From Vanessa cardui (lineage: Eukaryota > Arthropoda > Insecta > Lepidoptera > Nymphalidae), in NCBI RefSeq assembly GCF_905220365.1, contig NC_061135.1, forward strand, positions 9,701,501-9,765,500: a stretch of DNA of 64,000 nt. The letters run 5' to 3'. Below the pieces are notes generated by a model. The model worked only from the letters and a program-made list of their open reading frames with translations. It was not told the DNA's origin and made no database searches. The position numbers and the translations under genes are program-made. Shown in pieces: positions 51,401 through 61,100 of the stretch (position 1 is its first letter; each line of letters starts with the position of its first letter).

Positions 51401-52015
51401 GTACACACATTTCTTATAATCATGTTTGAATCAGTTTAAAATAGTAGTTCATCTAACTACTTCTGTTCTTTATGCTTATACAATTATCACAAAATAAGAT
51501 GACCTATTTATGAAGAAATACTGAATAATATTCATTAATTTATATGAATATGTAAATAAATATATGTATTACATAGGAACAAATAAATAACAAAATAAGT
51601 TCAATAATTACTTCAGTATCTGAATCACTGTGTATATCTTCTTTTCTGGTGACAATTTGAGCAATCTGATGTCTTCGTTCAGGTCTTTGTTGTTCTATAA
51701 AGTCTTCTACATCTGATTCTTCAGAGGATGAAACACCTTGGGCGTAATCTGGTCTTTTACCTGATATGTATCTCTGCACTTTTACTTTTTGCATAGATAT
51801 TTCACCTGAAATAATTAATTTACAACATAAACTTATTATTAGTTTAATAAAAGTTGTTAAATCTCAATTTCATTGTATATATTTGTATATTCATAAATTT
51901 ATTGTATATGGTGTACCTCTTTATAATTTTTATGTTTATTACCTTTCTCATTTCGAACAGGGACAGCTCCTGCTGTACTCTGAATTCCAATCGGTTGAGC
52001 CGGTAACACATTCAT
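39457..52015 (-). CDS. MFAP1: Microfibrillar-associated protein 1 homologue (spliceosomal B-complex factor), nine exons
   Basis: MFAP1 is a nuclear spliceosome B-complex protein needed for pre-mRNA splicing. Exons in reading order: 52015-51943, 51805-51612, 50671-50460, 45132-45020, 44920-44739, 44041-43917, 43439-43296, 42306-42210, 39642-39457. All join in frame with GT-AG borders and give 441 aa, close to the ~440 aa of animal MFAP1. The protein begins MNVLPAQPIG and has acidic SSEESDVEDF and ESESSEEEVRH stretches. A long charged Arg/Glu/Lys helix follows (AERERKQKQQKKEES, then LREMKRIKRDKEERE). The conserved C-terminal half carries KYKFLQKYYHRGAFYLD, GPTLDDHFDKTVLPK, KKFGRSGRTKYTHLVDQDTT and a basic KPSAKRKHTA end. 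Intron 3 (5.3 kb) is almost entirely an LTR retrotransposon, and intron 8 holds a dead Tc1 element and an inverted repeat pair. All exons keep open frames, so the gene appears functional. PUF60, also a splicing factor, is divergent about 6 kb away. Confidence 0.96.
39840..40814 (+). pseudogene. Tc1-like transposase relic in MFAP1 intron 8
   Basis: DNA-binding N-terminus (MDIQITTGAITLIQQGHSQR, SQRAIQNAWIR, RRPGSGKSRATTAQEDRYI) followed by the catalytic domain in pieces broken by stops at about 40240, 40266, 40598 and 40720. The three catalytic positions of the D,D34E triad are all changed: FTNES for FTDES, HEN for the usual QDN/HDN, and NPIAHMW for NPIEHLW. The end reads HLVESIPSRLE. No terminal inverted repeat was found upstream, while downstream sequence to about 41105 (cccttattttgttttgac) resembles a Tc1 right end. 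A dead, left-truncated copy. Confidence 0.88.
41113..41311 (+). repeat. Dispersed repeat family B, left arm of an inverted pair
   Basis: Runs from attaactattccttacatcg to gcttgcacaaagccctacca in MFAP1 intron 8, and is followed about 45 bp later by a copy in the opposite direction. Confidence 0.82.
41357..41600 (-). repeat. Dispersed repeat family B, right arm of an inverted pair
   Basis: Opposite-strand copy (catggtagataccataccac through gatttgccggtccgcc). Pairs with 41113-41311. Confidence 0.8.
42839..43172. repeat. Tandem duplication of a ~169-bp unit in an MFAP1 intron
   Basis: Copies 42839-43007 and 43008-43172 share catagaaattttatttgaa, ccgaaccatgttttgataaa and atgtaaaaaactttatt. They are more diverged than the 14812 pair. 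Confidence 0.88.
43625..43790 (-). repeat. Dispersed repeat family B remnant in an MFAP1 intron
   Basis: Degraded minus copy: gtaggtataactcgaacatca, actaccaccaaacaacga, gatggtgaccgcttacc. Confidence 0.55.
45488..45570 (-). repeat. SINE family A fragment beside the LTR element
   Basis: Short piece (ggtttcctcacaatgttta, then cagcatgtgaattac) just outside the LTR target duplication in MFAP1 intron 3. Confidence 0.5.
45588..45699 (-). repeat. 3' LTR of the mag-like element
   Basis: 112 bp, directly after the polypurine tract GAGGGGAAGG (about 45703-45712 on the complementary strand) and followed by the target duplication copy at 45583-45587. It is 98% identical to the 5' LTR by eye. Confidence 0.93.
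45788..47269 (-). CDS. Integrase region of the mag-like element
   Basis: An open stretch of about 490 residues beginning in the end of RNase H (MLRWSLKLSCYQYIIKYRAG, NADALSRW). The zinc-binding region has HAPHAGI and GCHQCQ. The catalytic D,D,E core is visible as HIDFAGPFQGKTFLLLIDSY, VLVSDNGRTFVSEEF and YHPATNGQIERSIQSFK. A C-terminal basic domain (MYGPGEKWKRAVVEMVEGP) precedes the stop just before the polypurine tract. This is the longest intact reading frame in the window. It is cut off from the upstream frame by the RNase H lesion, so a functional product is unlikely. Confidence 0.9.
   Translation of the reverse strand: MVGLFNPDKPIPEQISPRMLRWSLKLSCYQYIIKYRAGKLIGNADALSRWTVPTASVEEAPLKDVLLLDETPDGWNLDANKVASETKKDPVLRKVMFNMLHGWPRSNSDPTLQPFWQRKEALSHSKDCLLWCNRVVIPKTLQEDVLKLLHAPHAGIVQTKAYARGYVWWYGMDKEIERLVSGCHQCQAVRNNPPRDPQTWVVSEKPWKRVHIDFAGPFQGKTFLLLIDSYSKWLEAEIVTSMNSTSVTTILRKIFASQGLPDVLVSDNGRTFVSEEFNNFLSKNGIQHLYSPPYHPATNGQIERSIQSFKNKLKKLSELEIPWSEKLPRVLYYLRTVPCTTTNKSPAEMLNGRKYKTAVSNLHPDAVPSRTELQLDNAAQTSLRRAFTVDQPILIRMYGPGEKWKRAVVEMVEGPSSYLVRTEDGVLQRRHVDQILARSVEATRQNNEPQDRTMPPVSLSPRSNSDSLQADEPIEIPPPELWPDIIGIPNTTE
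47308..48122 (-). pseudogene. Reverse transcriptase palm/thumb and RNase H of the mag-like element
   Basis: Continues RT beyond the LINE insertion. It contains LKMNRLAFGVNAAPAIFQR-type palm sequence and the catalytic CLLDDIAIMG (LLDD in place of the common YLDD or YVDD), then FLGHMIDANGLHPAPAKV. The Ty3-type RNase H follows with LLICDSSDYGLGAIIA and RYGQIDKQALAIICG. Reading stops after FHEYL because of an imperfect duplication of an ATATTTA unit at about 47307-47335. The downstream frame resumes with RKFSIITDHK. The element would therefore not give an intact polyprotein. Confidence 0.85.
48123..48737 (+). mobile_element. 5'-truncated CR1/jockey-like LINE inserted in the retrotransposon RT
   Basis: 615 bp on the plus strand, flanked by the 4-bp duplication GCTT (48119-48122 and 48738-48741). 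It opens inside the last part of the LINE ORF2 (KRAIRAIYNLGAKESLRHRF, SFVGQCIRFYNRIPESV, stop near 48512). The 3' UTR contains the ctgagtttctttcgccggtt and ccgaaccggtgg motifs shared with other copies. It ends in a short tandem tail of TTTGAG units rather than poly(A). It interrupts the mag-like RT and so is younger than that insertion. Confidence 0.88.
48738..50294 (-). pseudogene. gag, protease and N-terminal reverse transcriptase of the mag-like element
   Basis: The reading begins at the ATGs near 50294-50282 (MASNIANIVFPGRF), moves to the next frame by a small indel around 50130-50170, and then stays open. The gag part is followed by a canonical CCHC knuckle, C-x2-C-x4-H-x4-C, in CFYCKRFGHIAAVC. 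The aspartic protease has MEIDSGASRTII with the DSGA active site, and later LLGRNWF. The RT fingers follow with LKARAIPFPLKQQV, RICGDYRATVNAAID and VFSKLDLKQA. The ORF is then cut by a LINE insertion. In family terms gag assembles particles and protease cuts the polyprotein. The frameshift could be programmed, but it lies early in gag and is more likely damage. Confidence 0.85.
50323..50434 (-). repeat. 5' LTR of the mag-like element
   Basis: 112 bp, starting TGTTATG and ending TTTA on the minus strand. It matches the other LTR except for two bases near its inner end. The primer-binding site follows at 50321 downward. Its outer edge is 20 bp from the MFAP1 exon 3 splice donor. Confidence 0.93.
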
Positions 52016-53365
52016 CTTTACTTTTGTTATTTACTATTTATATTGAATATGCTAATGCCAACGCTAAATAACTCTAACAGAGTAAACAAAACTCAGTTTA
52101 TTATATCAAAGTAAAGAAGACATCCATGTTAATAACATAACGGAAACATTTGCAGCTTCCCAAAAAATTAATTATTATCTAGGTATTTAGAAATTTGTAA
52201 CACACGAGTCAAGATTTACAAAACTCACTCTAAATCTCATAACCATAACCATTGATAACCATAACCATAACACGGATGACAGATCCACAGATTACATAGT
52301 TGAAATGTACTCTACAGATTATTTAGTTTTTTAATCAAATTATTTATATTTTTTTAATTCAAAGCAAAATAACAAAAGGACGATTATGAACTAAGGCTTA
52401 CGAATATTAGATTCAAATTAAGGTTAAAAGCAGAATAAGCAGCAGAAGAAGAAAACAAGATTAATTACATTAAAATTAGATTATGCGTATTTCGGATAGT
52501 TTTAAATGTCTGTGACTCCTTAGGGTTAGAATTTAAAAACTTAAATTACAAAAATATTGTAGTTAACTTTGATTTATAGACGATATTACCGCTATATAAT
52601 ATTATAGAATAAATAATTTATATCGACAACCGACATGAAAGTTTTGTGACCTTTAAATGGCGCTACAGGTACCAGTGACTGATATTACCTATTTTAAAAA
52701 AATAGACTACATTTAAGCAAATTGCCAACTTTTATTTTATTTTATTTACCAGGACCTGAAACTATAAATTATAACTGTATTACAAAATTTCTTGAGATTA
52801 TTAATACGCATTAGTAGTAATAATAATTAAAACGTATTTAACGTTGTTCTTTATTGATTACTAGCTGACCCGGCAAACTTCGTACTGCCATAATCGAAAT
52901 GCTTAAATTGGTCCAAATGTGATGTGAATGGAAACCATTGCACGCAGCAAAACTGGTGATATGAACTGTAACAATAAACAATTGATACTTACATTAAAAA
53001 CGACACTGTCAATAATTTTTCTATATTTTCAATGACACAGGAATCATGAGGTTGCGTGATAAATTGCCATGTTGCTATGATTAAGTCCTTACAACATAAA
53101 ATTTGCAAAACCATTTAGTATAAACTGGCTATACCATAAGTTTTAATTTGAAACTCATTTACAATACCAATCAATATAATTCCACTAAATACAACACATA
53201 TAAAATATAGGTGGTCAAGTTTTATTATGGTGTATATAGTCGTAGGGGGTAACCGAACGCAGAGGATAAGCGAGCGCACTGCCTGTATCTCCGGGAGGCG
53301 AAGGGTTTGTTTCGACCAATCAGTGGGGCTTTGATATTTGGCTTTGAGCGCATGCGCACACTTAT
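52016..53365. other. Upstream region of MFAP1
   Basis: Presumed MFAP1 promoter and 5' UTR lie just above 52015. There are repeated ataaccataacc units at about 52238-52272 and a dispersed-repeat start at 52863 (agctgacccggcaaacttcg). No TATA or initiator can be assigned with confidence. Confidence 0.4.
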
Positions 53366-54150
53366 AACATCATCATCATCATCATCAGCCCGTTCAATCA
53401 TTTAGCTCCTGCATGCCTCCTTGCGTAAATCGTCACTCCTCCGTGCCTAAGAACGTCCTACACGATGTTTGCCGAGACGCGGTCTCCACTCTAAAACACG
53501 TTCCCCCCAACGGTTATCGGTTTTACGACAAATATGGCCAGCTCACTGCCATTTCAGCTTACTCCGGTGGGTTATGTCGATGACTTTGATTTTTTGACGG
53601 ATCACCTCATTTCTGATGCGATCCCTCAGAGAAACGCAGAGCATAACCCTTTACATAGTCAGCTGAGCGACTTTAAACTGGTGGACCAGCCCTGTCGTGA
53701 GTGTGAGTGAGTGAGTGAGTGAGCCTTTCGGCTCGTATGTCATGACGGGTAGGACGCAATGGTTGAAGACTTTCGTCTTAAGACACTGTGGGATCGACAA
53801 TGTAAAGATTCGACGTAACTTCCCAAACACTGCCCAACCCAACTGAATTCTTCTATTTACCTCGTCCTCAAGGTTATTTCTACCTAATCGCAAAGTCTGC
53901 CCGAGGTAGACATACATATCTTTGAACAATTTCGAGAACGGTTCATTGAACATGATCTTGGTTTTATCCAAGTTTATCCGTAGGCCGATACGCATAGAAG
54001 AATCAGCTAGCTCGTTCAGCATTTTTTGTAGGTCCTGCAGCGTTTCTGCCACGATGACGATGTAGTCTGCGAATCTCAAGTGAGAGATGAATTCGCCATT
54101 GATGTTGATGCCACGTCCTTTCCAGTTCAGCATCTTGAACATATGTACAT
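53366..54150 (-). mobile_element. RTE-type LINE, 5'-truncated, inactive
   Basis: Minus-strand fragment of a reverse transcriptase and C-terminus. Visible motifs are HLRFADYIVIVAETLQDLQ (normally FADD, so a catalytic Asp is replaced by Tyr), INLDKTKIMFN, RNNLEDEVNRRIQLGWAVFG and CVLPVMTYE. A frame change around 53700 at a GAGT microsatellite precedes RNEVIRQKIKVIDITH and WGERVLE. It ends in a GAT-repeat tail (53368-53386 on the plus strand as CAT units), typical of RTE elements, so the 3' end is preserved. Confidence 0.85.
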
Positions 54151-54439
54151 AAAATTGATCTGATAGACTGTAAACAATTGAAGTTAGTTAAAATTAAGGT
54201 TATTTTTGTCCCTCCTAAACATGTACTTATAAAGATGTAACTATTTTTTCAATTTAATTTCTGCATAACGGGGACAACATCAAATGTTTGACAAAGTAGG
54301 GATGACCCATGTTACAAAAACATGATTATGGCGTTGATAATGATCAATACCGAACATTGATACTTGATGTTTGTGGAGCTCTAAACATCGATGTTAATCG
54401 ATAACATCGGTATTTTTTTTGCGACTGGAAGAAATTATT

Positions 54440-55123
54440 AAAATCGAGAAATAGATGTAACGAACTCATATGAAGCTCACCGCATAGACCTTTTATCATA
54501 TTTTTAACGACAGCGTGAAATAACTCTAGATCAAGAGTTTCATCGGGAATTTCAGTTGATATAACGTTAACGTTTAATGGAGTACACATGGCAACGCACC
54601 TCTCCAAATATACATTATTTTTATAAGTGCTTTCAATATTTGCCGAAAAACACGTGCTGTAATGTCATGACGGTCAGTTGTCGACTGTTCTTCAAATAAA
54701 TTGTTTTAATATCATCCCACTGCGGATTACGTTTAACTGTAATGAATAGATCCGGTCAACCATTTTTCGTACATAAGAAATTGCGTCTTGTGCATATTCG
54801 CTCATATGCCGTGGACAACCAATAAACGAAGATGGCAATATAGTCAATCGCCCGATGTCATTTGCATTACCATCATTCGCTATCGCATCTTGCAATTGAA
54901 TATATTCTTCGGATCTTAATTTTGCTCGGTTGAAACGAAAAAAATTAAAACGTTCTGTTTCTATTTTAGCATACGTATCAACGATGTACTGATGATACAG
55001 TTTACCACATCTGGAGATATAATTTTGTGCTTGTGGACGAACCATCAATCGATACGAATAAAAATTCAAGGCAGTAACTTTATTCTGTATATTTAGACAT
55101 GAAAATAAATGCAAACACTGCAC
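54440..55123 (-). mobile_element. Helitron relic (Helitron-like N domain)
   Basis: Rolling-circle transposon protein fragment. The minus-strand reading has FYSYRLMVRPQAQNYISRCG, KLYHQYIVDTYAKIETERFN, LRSEEYIQLQDAIANDG and GRLTILPSSFIGCPRHMSEY, which are the standard order of the Helitron-like N domain. Further downstream in other frames are DRHDITARVF (about 54650) and VISTEIPDETLDLELFHAVV with KNMIKGLCGE (about 54470-54560). Several frameshifts show it is dead. The HUH Rep motif and helicase are not visible. Confidence 0.85.
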
Positions 55124-56150
55124 TTTTAAATAATAAATTGAAATAAGACGTATTACCTATTGAAACTGGTGGATGAGTGTACTCATTTTTAATTAATACT
55201 TACTTTTAATTTAACAGCACAATTCCTCGTCTGAAAATCTCCAATAACAAAATGACCCGCCATTTATTGAATTCATTTCTTACAAAAAATGTGATAAATG
55301 AAGAACCACCCGACCGATTTTGAGCAAACTTCACATAAACCATCTACTAAATAGTTCAAACAAACCCTGAAAATTTAGTTTGAATAGGTGAGCCCGTTCT
55401 TGAGTTATAAAGTGACATCGAAAAATGCGACGATAATCATAGAAAATCAATGGTAATTCTCTAATAAATCTATTTCTAAGGAAAAACAAAGATGTTTTTT
55501 TTATTATATTCCTAGCATTTTTATCATACTTTCTCTATAAATATAATCTTCTAAACCTTCCCTAGACTTCTACCAATAATTCAAAACCAAAATTAGCCAA
55601 ATCGGTCCAGCCGTTCTGGAGTTTTAGCGAGACTAACGAACAGCAACTCATTTATATATATATTGATTATAATAACCCTAAATTGCATAATGCATATTAT
55701 GGACTATAAAGAGCAATGATAAAAAAATTAAATTTTTGCACTGTACGCCGTGATGAATTTATTAAGACAATATTTTCTAACAATACTGTGATTTAAATCG
55801 AGGATTTTTTTTACATGAACTCCTCTTTCTCCATTAAAATCTATGGTTTGATAATTATGCGATTTATTATCTGTTCTTAAAATTAGAAATTATATTTTCT
55901 ATGCCAAATGCCAACTGCCAACAGCCATCTGCCAATTTGCCATGCTATTGCTAATCCAAAAAATTAATCTACCACCGTTTTGCCAATAATAATAGAATAT
56001 TTTAGCTTTTATTATTTGAATTCATTTACTGAATCAATCTCTAACGTCAACTTAGATAGTTATTGTGAGTTTACTGAGTTTAATTGCATTAAAAGACAGT
56101 TAGTTAATCATTTTATGGGGGGCAAAAATTAAGTTTAAAATCGAAAGCCA
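55124..56150. other. Intergenic between the Helitron relic and PUF60
   Basis: Contains a dispersed-repeat stretch at about 55295-55660 (cccgaccgattttgagcaaa, agccgttctggagttttagc, cgaacagcaactca), possibly part of a non-autonomous element, then AT-rich sequence. Confidence 0.5.
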
Positions 56151-56153
56151 AAA

Positions 56154-56162
56154 ATGGAATTG
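56154..56162 (+). other. Candidate three-codon first coding exon of PUF60
   Basis: ATGGAATTG is followed directly by gtaagt, a consensus splice donor, and preceded by ccaaaa, a good start context. It ends in phase 0. The acceptors at 58110 and 58116 also leave the frame open into the ATG at 58135. Joining would add nine residues (or eleven with the earlier acceptor). This is a prediction from splice signals alone. Confidence 0.35.
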
Positions 56163-58116
56163 GTAAGTGATTGAAATTTAGTGCATCTATGATGTGATTA
56201 ATGTATCATTGAAAATAGCTTTTAGATTACAATTAATTGCCCAAAACATTTTTAACCTTAAGAAAAAAATAGTCTTTGCATCAAATTGCTTATGTTTTTC
56301 AAAAGGCTTATAACAATAAAAAACACACACACTTTTATGTTAATATACTTGGTTTTTTTGATTACGTAATGATTCATCTTGTAGAAAGATCATATAATTA
56401 CACGAAAATGAATGCTTAGTAATAATGTTTATAGTACAGAATTCTCCCAGACCATTTTAAAATATTTAAAAATTCCGAAGCACTTAAGTAGAATAAATCG
56501 TTTATGTACATATTCAATGAATGTAATTGGTAGTTCTACTTCTTGCTTCAAGAACACATTCAAATTCAACCATTGTTTCACTTTATAAAACTAAAAATAT
56601 GAAACAAATGATGATAGAATATGCCTTAATGACTTATAAAGGACACCTACAATTTCATGTCACACTTTAAAATGAATAAGCAACTACTTGCCACATTTAT
56701 ATATAAAGTAAAATCTTTGTGTTTTCTTACCATGTGAGTTAAATATTTATTAAAATCAATCGTAAATGATTATGAAATATTCTAAATGTATGTCTGATTA
56801 TGGGGTAATTTAAGTAATCTATCCTCAATTCTGACTTAATGCTTATAAGAATGAAATGGCATTATTTTTTATCTGTTGATGCAATTTTTGTAAAGCTTTG
56901 TTCAAAACTCTGATAAGAACATTGGTTGACATTCAAGACATATTTTACTAGTAACTACTACTACTAAAAGTTGATGCTAGTACTAATACTACTAATGTCA
57001 TGATATATTATAGACTATTCAAGATTTATCATTCATTTATCTTAATTAAATATCACAACAATTCAATATTAATTGTTGTTTATTTGTCTTTACACTTATA
57101 GTTTTAATAGACTAAAGTTTTTATAGGTGTTCATCCCATCTTAACTTCCTCTTTTATAATAATAATAATGATAAAGTAGATATCAAATTAATGTAAGTTA
57201 GATTATATATTCTTTTGCTCATTAAATCTAGCTGTAGAATAAAATTCGGTGTTTTGTAATTATTAAGCTAATTTATTTGTCAATAAAGCTAATATATAGA
57301 TCATGCAACAGTTTTGTTTTATAAAAGCATTAAATTTATAGTTATTTTATTGATATTCATTTATGTTCAAAACATTTTTGATTTAATGTCAAACGGAGAT
57401 AAAACTTGACTTATCTTTCATAGTTATGTAATGATCTCATCTTGTTTTGTAGGCATCAATAACAAAAATAGTGTAAATATTTCATACTAGCGATATGTCC
57501 TGGCTTTACACAGGTTAAATTTATAAGCCAAGAATCAGGATAAATTTATTTATAACACTCAGGAATATAGCTTTTCAATTATGAAAAATAAAATTGAATT
57601 ATATCATTAGTTCTAGAGATTAATCAGTCATTACAAAGAAAAACTTATTTTCATTTTTAATATTAGTATAAATTTTTCTTAGGTTTTTTTGCTTATTAAT
57701 ATTTAAAATTTCAATTAACATTATCTCTTCCATAACTTGTCTTAGTACAAGTCACAATATAGTAGTTCTACTGACAGAAAATTAAAATCAAAATATTTAT
57801 TCAAGTTGGCTTTTACAAGCTCATTGGAATCATCATTTAAAAATCTATATCAAGTTAAGCTACCACCGGTTCGGAAAATAGTCTTCCGAGAAGAACCAAC
57901 AACAAACTTGGTAGTTACTCTTTAAATATTGAAACTAACAAATGATAGCAGCTAATTTTAAAGTAATAGACCTGAGATGCATTCTAAAATTCTTAATTAC
58001 TATCAACAAATTAATTTAGACTAAAATGCATATGAGTGTGTGTGTTTTGTATTTTCCATGATATAATATCTGTCCTCGTTGACATAAGTTTATAGTGCCA
58101 AATCTTTCAGTTGCAG
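56163..58116. other. Region before the PUF60 coding exons
   Basis: If the short exon at 56154 is real, this is intron 1 (about 1.95 kb). It holds only a LINE end at 57783 and AT-rich sequence. Confidence 0.4.
57783..57925 (-). repeat. CR1-like LINE 3' end
   Basis: Contains aaaatcaaaatatttattca, agctaccaccggttcggaaa and ttccgagaagaacc, upstream of PUF60. Confidence 0.72.
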
Positions 58117-58134
58117 GGCGTCGAAAGCGCAGCA

Positions 58135-61100
58135 ATGTCAGGGATGGTCACCATGGCGACGGCGCCGGGCGCAGGCACGGGCGCGGGCGTGGTCATGGCT
58201 AGCGGTGAGTAGCGCGTGTGCGAGCCGGCAGGCAGTCGCTAGTGCAGCACGTCTAACGCCCCGGCGTGTGCTCGCTGTTGCAGGCGCGGCGGCGGCGCGG
58301 CGCGGCCTCGGCGCGTTCTCCGCCGGACCAGGCCTCGCACCACTCGTGTCGCCTCTTTCCGACTTCTGTACCTTTTTCGCCCCTCAGTTATCAGTGTTCT
58401 GCTTTCTGTTTCAGGCTAGATATAAGTTAGGTTATTGGTAAAAGGCTTAGGCGATGGCCGCGACGGTGCTCCCCGGCGCCTTGGCTGCTCCCCGCCGGTT
58501 TCACAATGTACCTACTTCATTATATCACGTTGTCCCCGGGTGCTTGATGACGGTTTGAGTGCGCTGCCGCGGCTTCGTCGGTTTCTTTCGCGACATTCAC
58601 TGAATACATTTAGGATTATGAGGATGGACGAATATTTGTGATGTGCGATTTTTTTTTTATCAAATTGGTATATTTTGTCGAGTTTCGACTGATTGAGATG
58701 TACCCTTATTTTCTTTATTATTAGGGAAACGATTCCAGCACATATAAAAAGGAAAAACAAAAGTGGAACGTGCGTCAAAATCAGCTCGGACTAATCTTTG
58801 ACATAATTTCCAATGTTTTTTTAACCAAAAACATCGGTGTGCGATCTAGCACTAGGTTAACGGCGGGATATAAAATAATTTGATAATGTACACAGAACCG
58901 AAAAATCGTACGAGAACGAATGGGACCGGTATGGACGAGTGCGTAGCCGCGGCGAATGCGTGTCGTGGTGTGGCAGCGTGAGGCGTGGCCGCGTCCCCCC
59001 GCCCGAGTGCATTGCCTCCCCCTCATTCGACCTTATGTTGCAGGTTTCCTCGGTGCACCCGTGTACGACCTCCGGCAGGTGGGCGACGTGTACACAGGTA
59101 GGTGCGTGTGTGAGAAGTCTGGTGCGCGCACGTGTGGCGGCGACCTAACGAGAGCGTGCGCAGGTCCGGGCGCCAAGTGCTCGACGCTTCCTGCTATCCT
59201 CGGCGGGACGTTGCCGCGCTTGTCGACTGAGCAGGCGGATGCGGTTGCCCGGGCTAAGAAGTACGCTATGGAGCAGAGCATCAAGATGGTTCTCATGAAG
59301 CAGACACTGGCGCACCAGCAGCAGCAGATGGCGACACAGCGCACGCAGGTGCAAAGGCAGCAGGCGCTCGCTCTCATGTGCAGGTCAGAATCAACTTTTA
59401 TATTATATAAGTTTGTATTATTTGTATTCATTTTAAGAGTAGTTATAATTGCACCACCCTATACTGTCTTCCACAGACAACTTTCTAACCCAAGGTAGTC
59501 TGGAAGAAATGGCTAGTAAGCCATAAGGCCGCCTTTGTTTGACCATTAGTTTTTAGTTTGTGTATTCTGTAATCGTTTGTAATTGTAATTGTGGTGTACA
59601 AAAAGTGTTAAATAAATAATAAATAAATAAATTATTAGGATGTATTGCTGTGCAATATATGTAGAAAGCGTGATGAAAGCGATTTTTGAGATTCCCGCTA
59701 CGGCTGGTCGAGTCCATGATTTTTTGCTGAAAAGATCTGAGATTTTATTTTTCAAAATATATAATTGCTATAATTTATATAACATAAATTTATCAAATAC
59801 TTTTTTTTTTCAGGGTATATGTTGGGTCGATATCATTCGAGCTGAAGGAAGATACGATTAGGCAAGCGTTTTTGCCATTCGGACCTATTAAATCCATTAA
59901 CATGTCATGGGATCCCGTGACGCAGAAACACAAAGGTTTTGCTTTCGTCGAGTATGAAATACCAGAGGCGGCCCAACTCAGCCTCGAGCAGATGAATGGG
60001 GTTATGCTTGGAGGAAGGTACGACTATACTGACTGTAAACACATTTTTAAATAAAAATTTGTCAAAATATGAAGTTAAAAAAAATCTGTGTGTTTTTAGG
60101 AACATCAAGGTTGTAGGACGTCCGTCTAATATGCCACAAGCACAGGCGGTAATTGACGAAATTCAAGAAGAAGCTAAACAGTACAACCGTATCTATGTGG
60201 CTTCCATACATCCAGAGCTCACTGAGGACGATATTAAAAAGTAAGTCTAGTATAGTCATGTTAATACGAAAGTGTCACAGATATTCACAATTCCAAGTTG
60301 CAAGTATATGATTTATTTTTATATTATCTTTTATTAACTGTATCTAATTTATCACCATTTTGCAGTGTTTTCGAGGCGTTCGGTCCGATAACTTACTGCA
60401 AACTAGCATATGGCGCGTCGGCGCACAAACACAAAGGATATGGATTCATAGAATATGCCACGCTACCCGCCGCTCTCGAGGCCATTGCTTCCATGAACCT
60501 CTTCGACCTTGGAGGTAAGCCCGCAGTCTTCATTCTATTCTATCCAACCGCGTTTGGTCCTTCGTTTCTCTTATGTTCGTAGGAACGAAGGAAACACATG
60601 AGCTTGTAATTAACCATGTAATTCCGAATATAGCTTCATTGTGTCACACTATTTTTTAACACACCCACTTAATTCACTTTATTATTTAACAAAGTAAAAA
60701 AGTACCCTACCTTTTATAATCGTAACATTATACTCAATATTATACATAACAGTTTCTGACTTAGTTCCTCCCTCGCAGGTCAGTACTTACGTGTGGGACG
60801 AGCCATTACTCCTCCCAACGCACTGGCTGGTCCCCCGCAGGCGTCTGCGATGCCAACCGCTGCAGCCGTGGCCGCGGCCGCTGCAACCGCCAAGATCCAA
60901 GCAATGGACGCGGTGGCCAGTAACGCAGTCGCGCTCGGCCTCACTAAGCTTAACGCGCTTGGCGTGTCACCGGCAGCCGCGCTACCTTCGCTGGCGGCCG
61001 CGTTACCAGTCGCGCTACCGGCCGCCTTGCCAGCTGCACTTCCAGCCGCACTACCTGCCGTCCTGCCTGGTGCCATACCAGCGGCGCTCCCAGGTGCATT

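Noticed and set aside
58205..58441. GC-rich frame downstream of the first PUF60 exon
   Set aside because: It starts inside the splice donor and lies in the GC-rich first intron. A retained-intron isoform is possible but unsupported.
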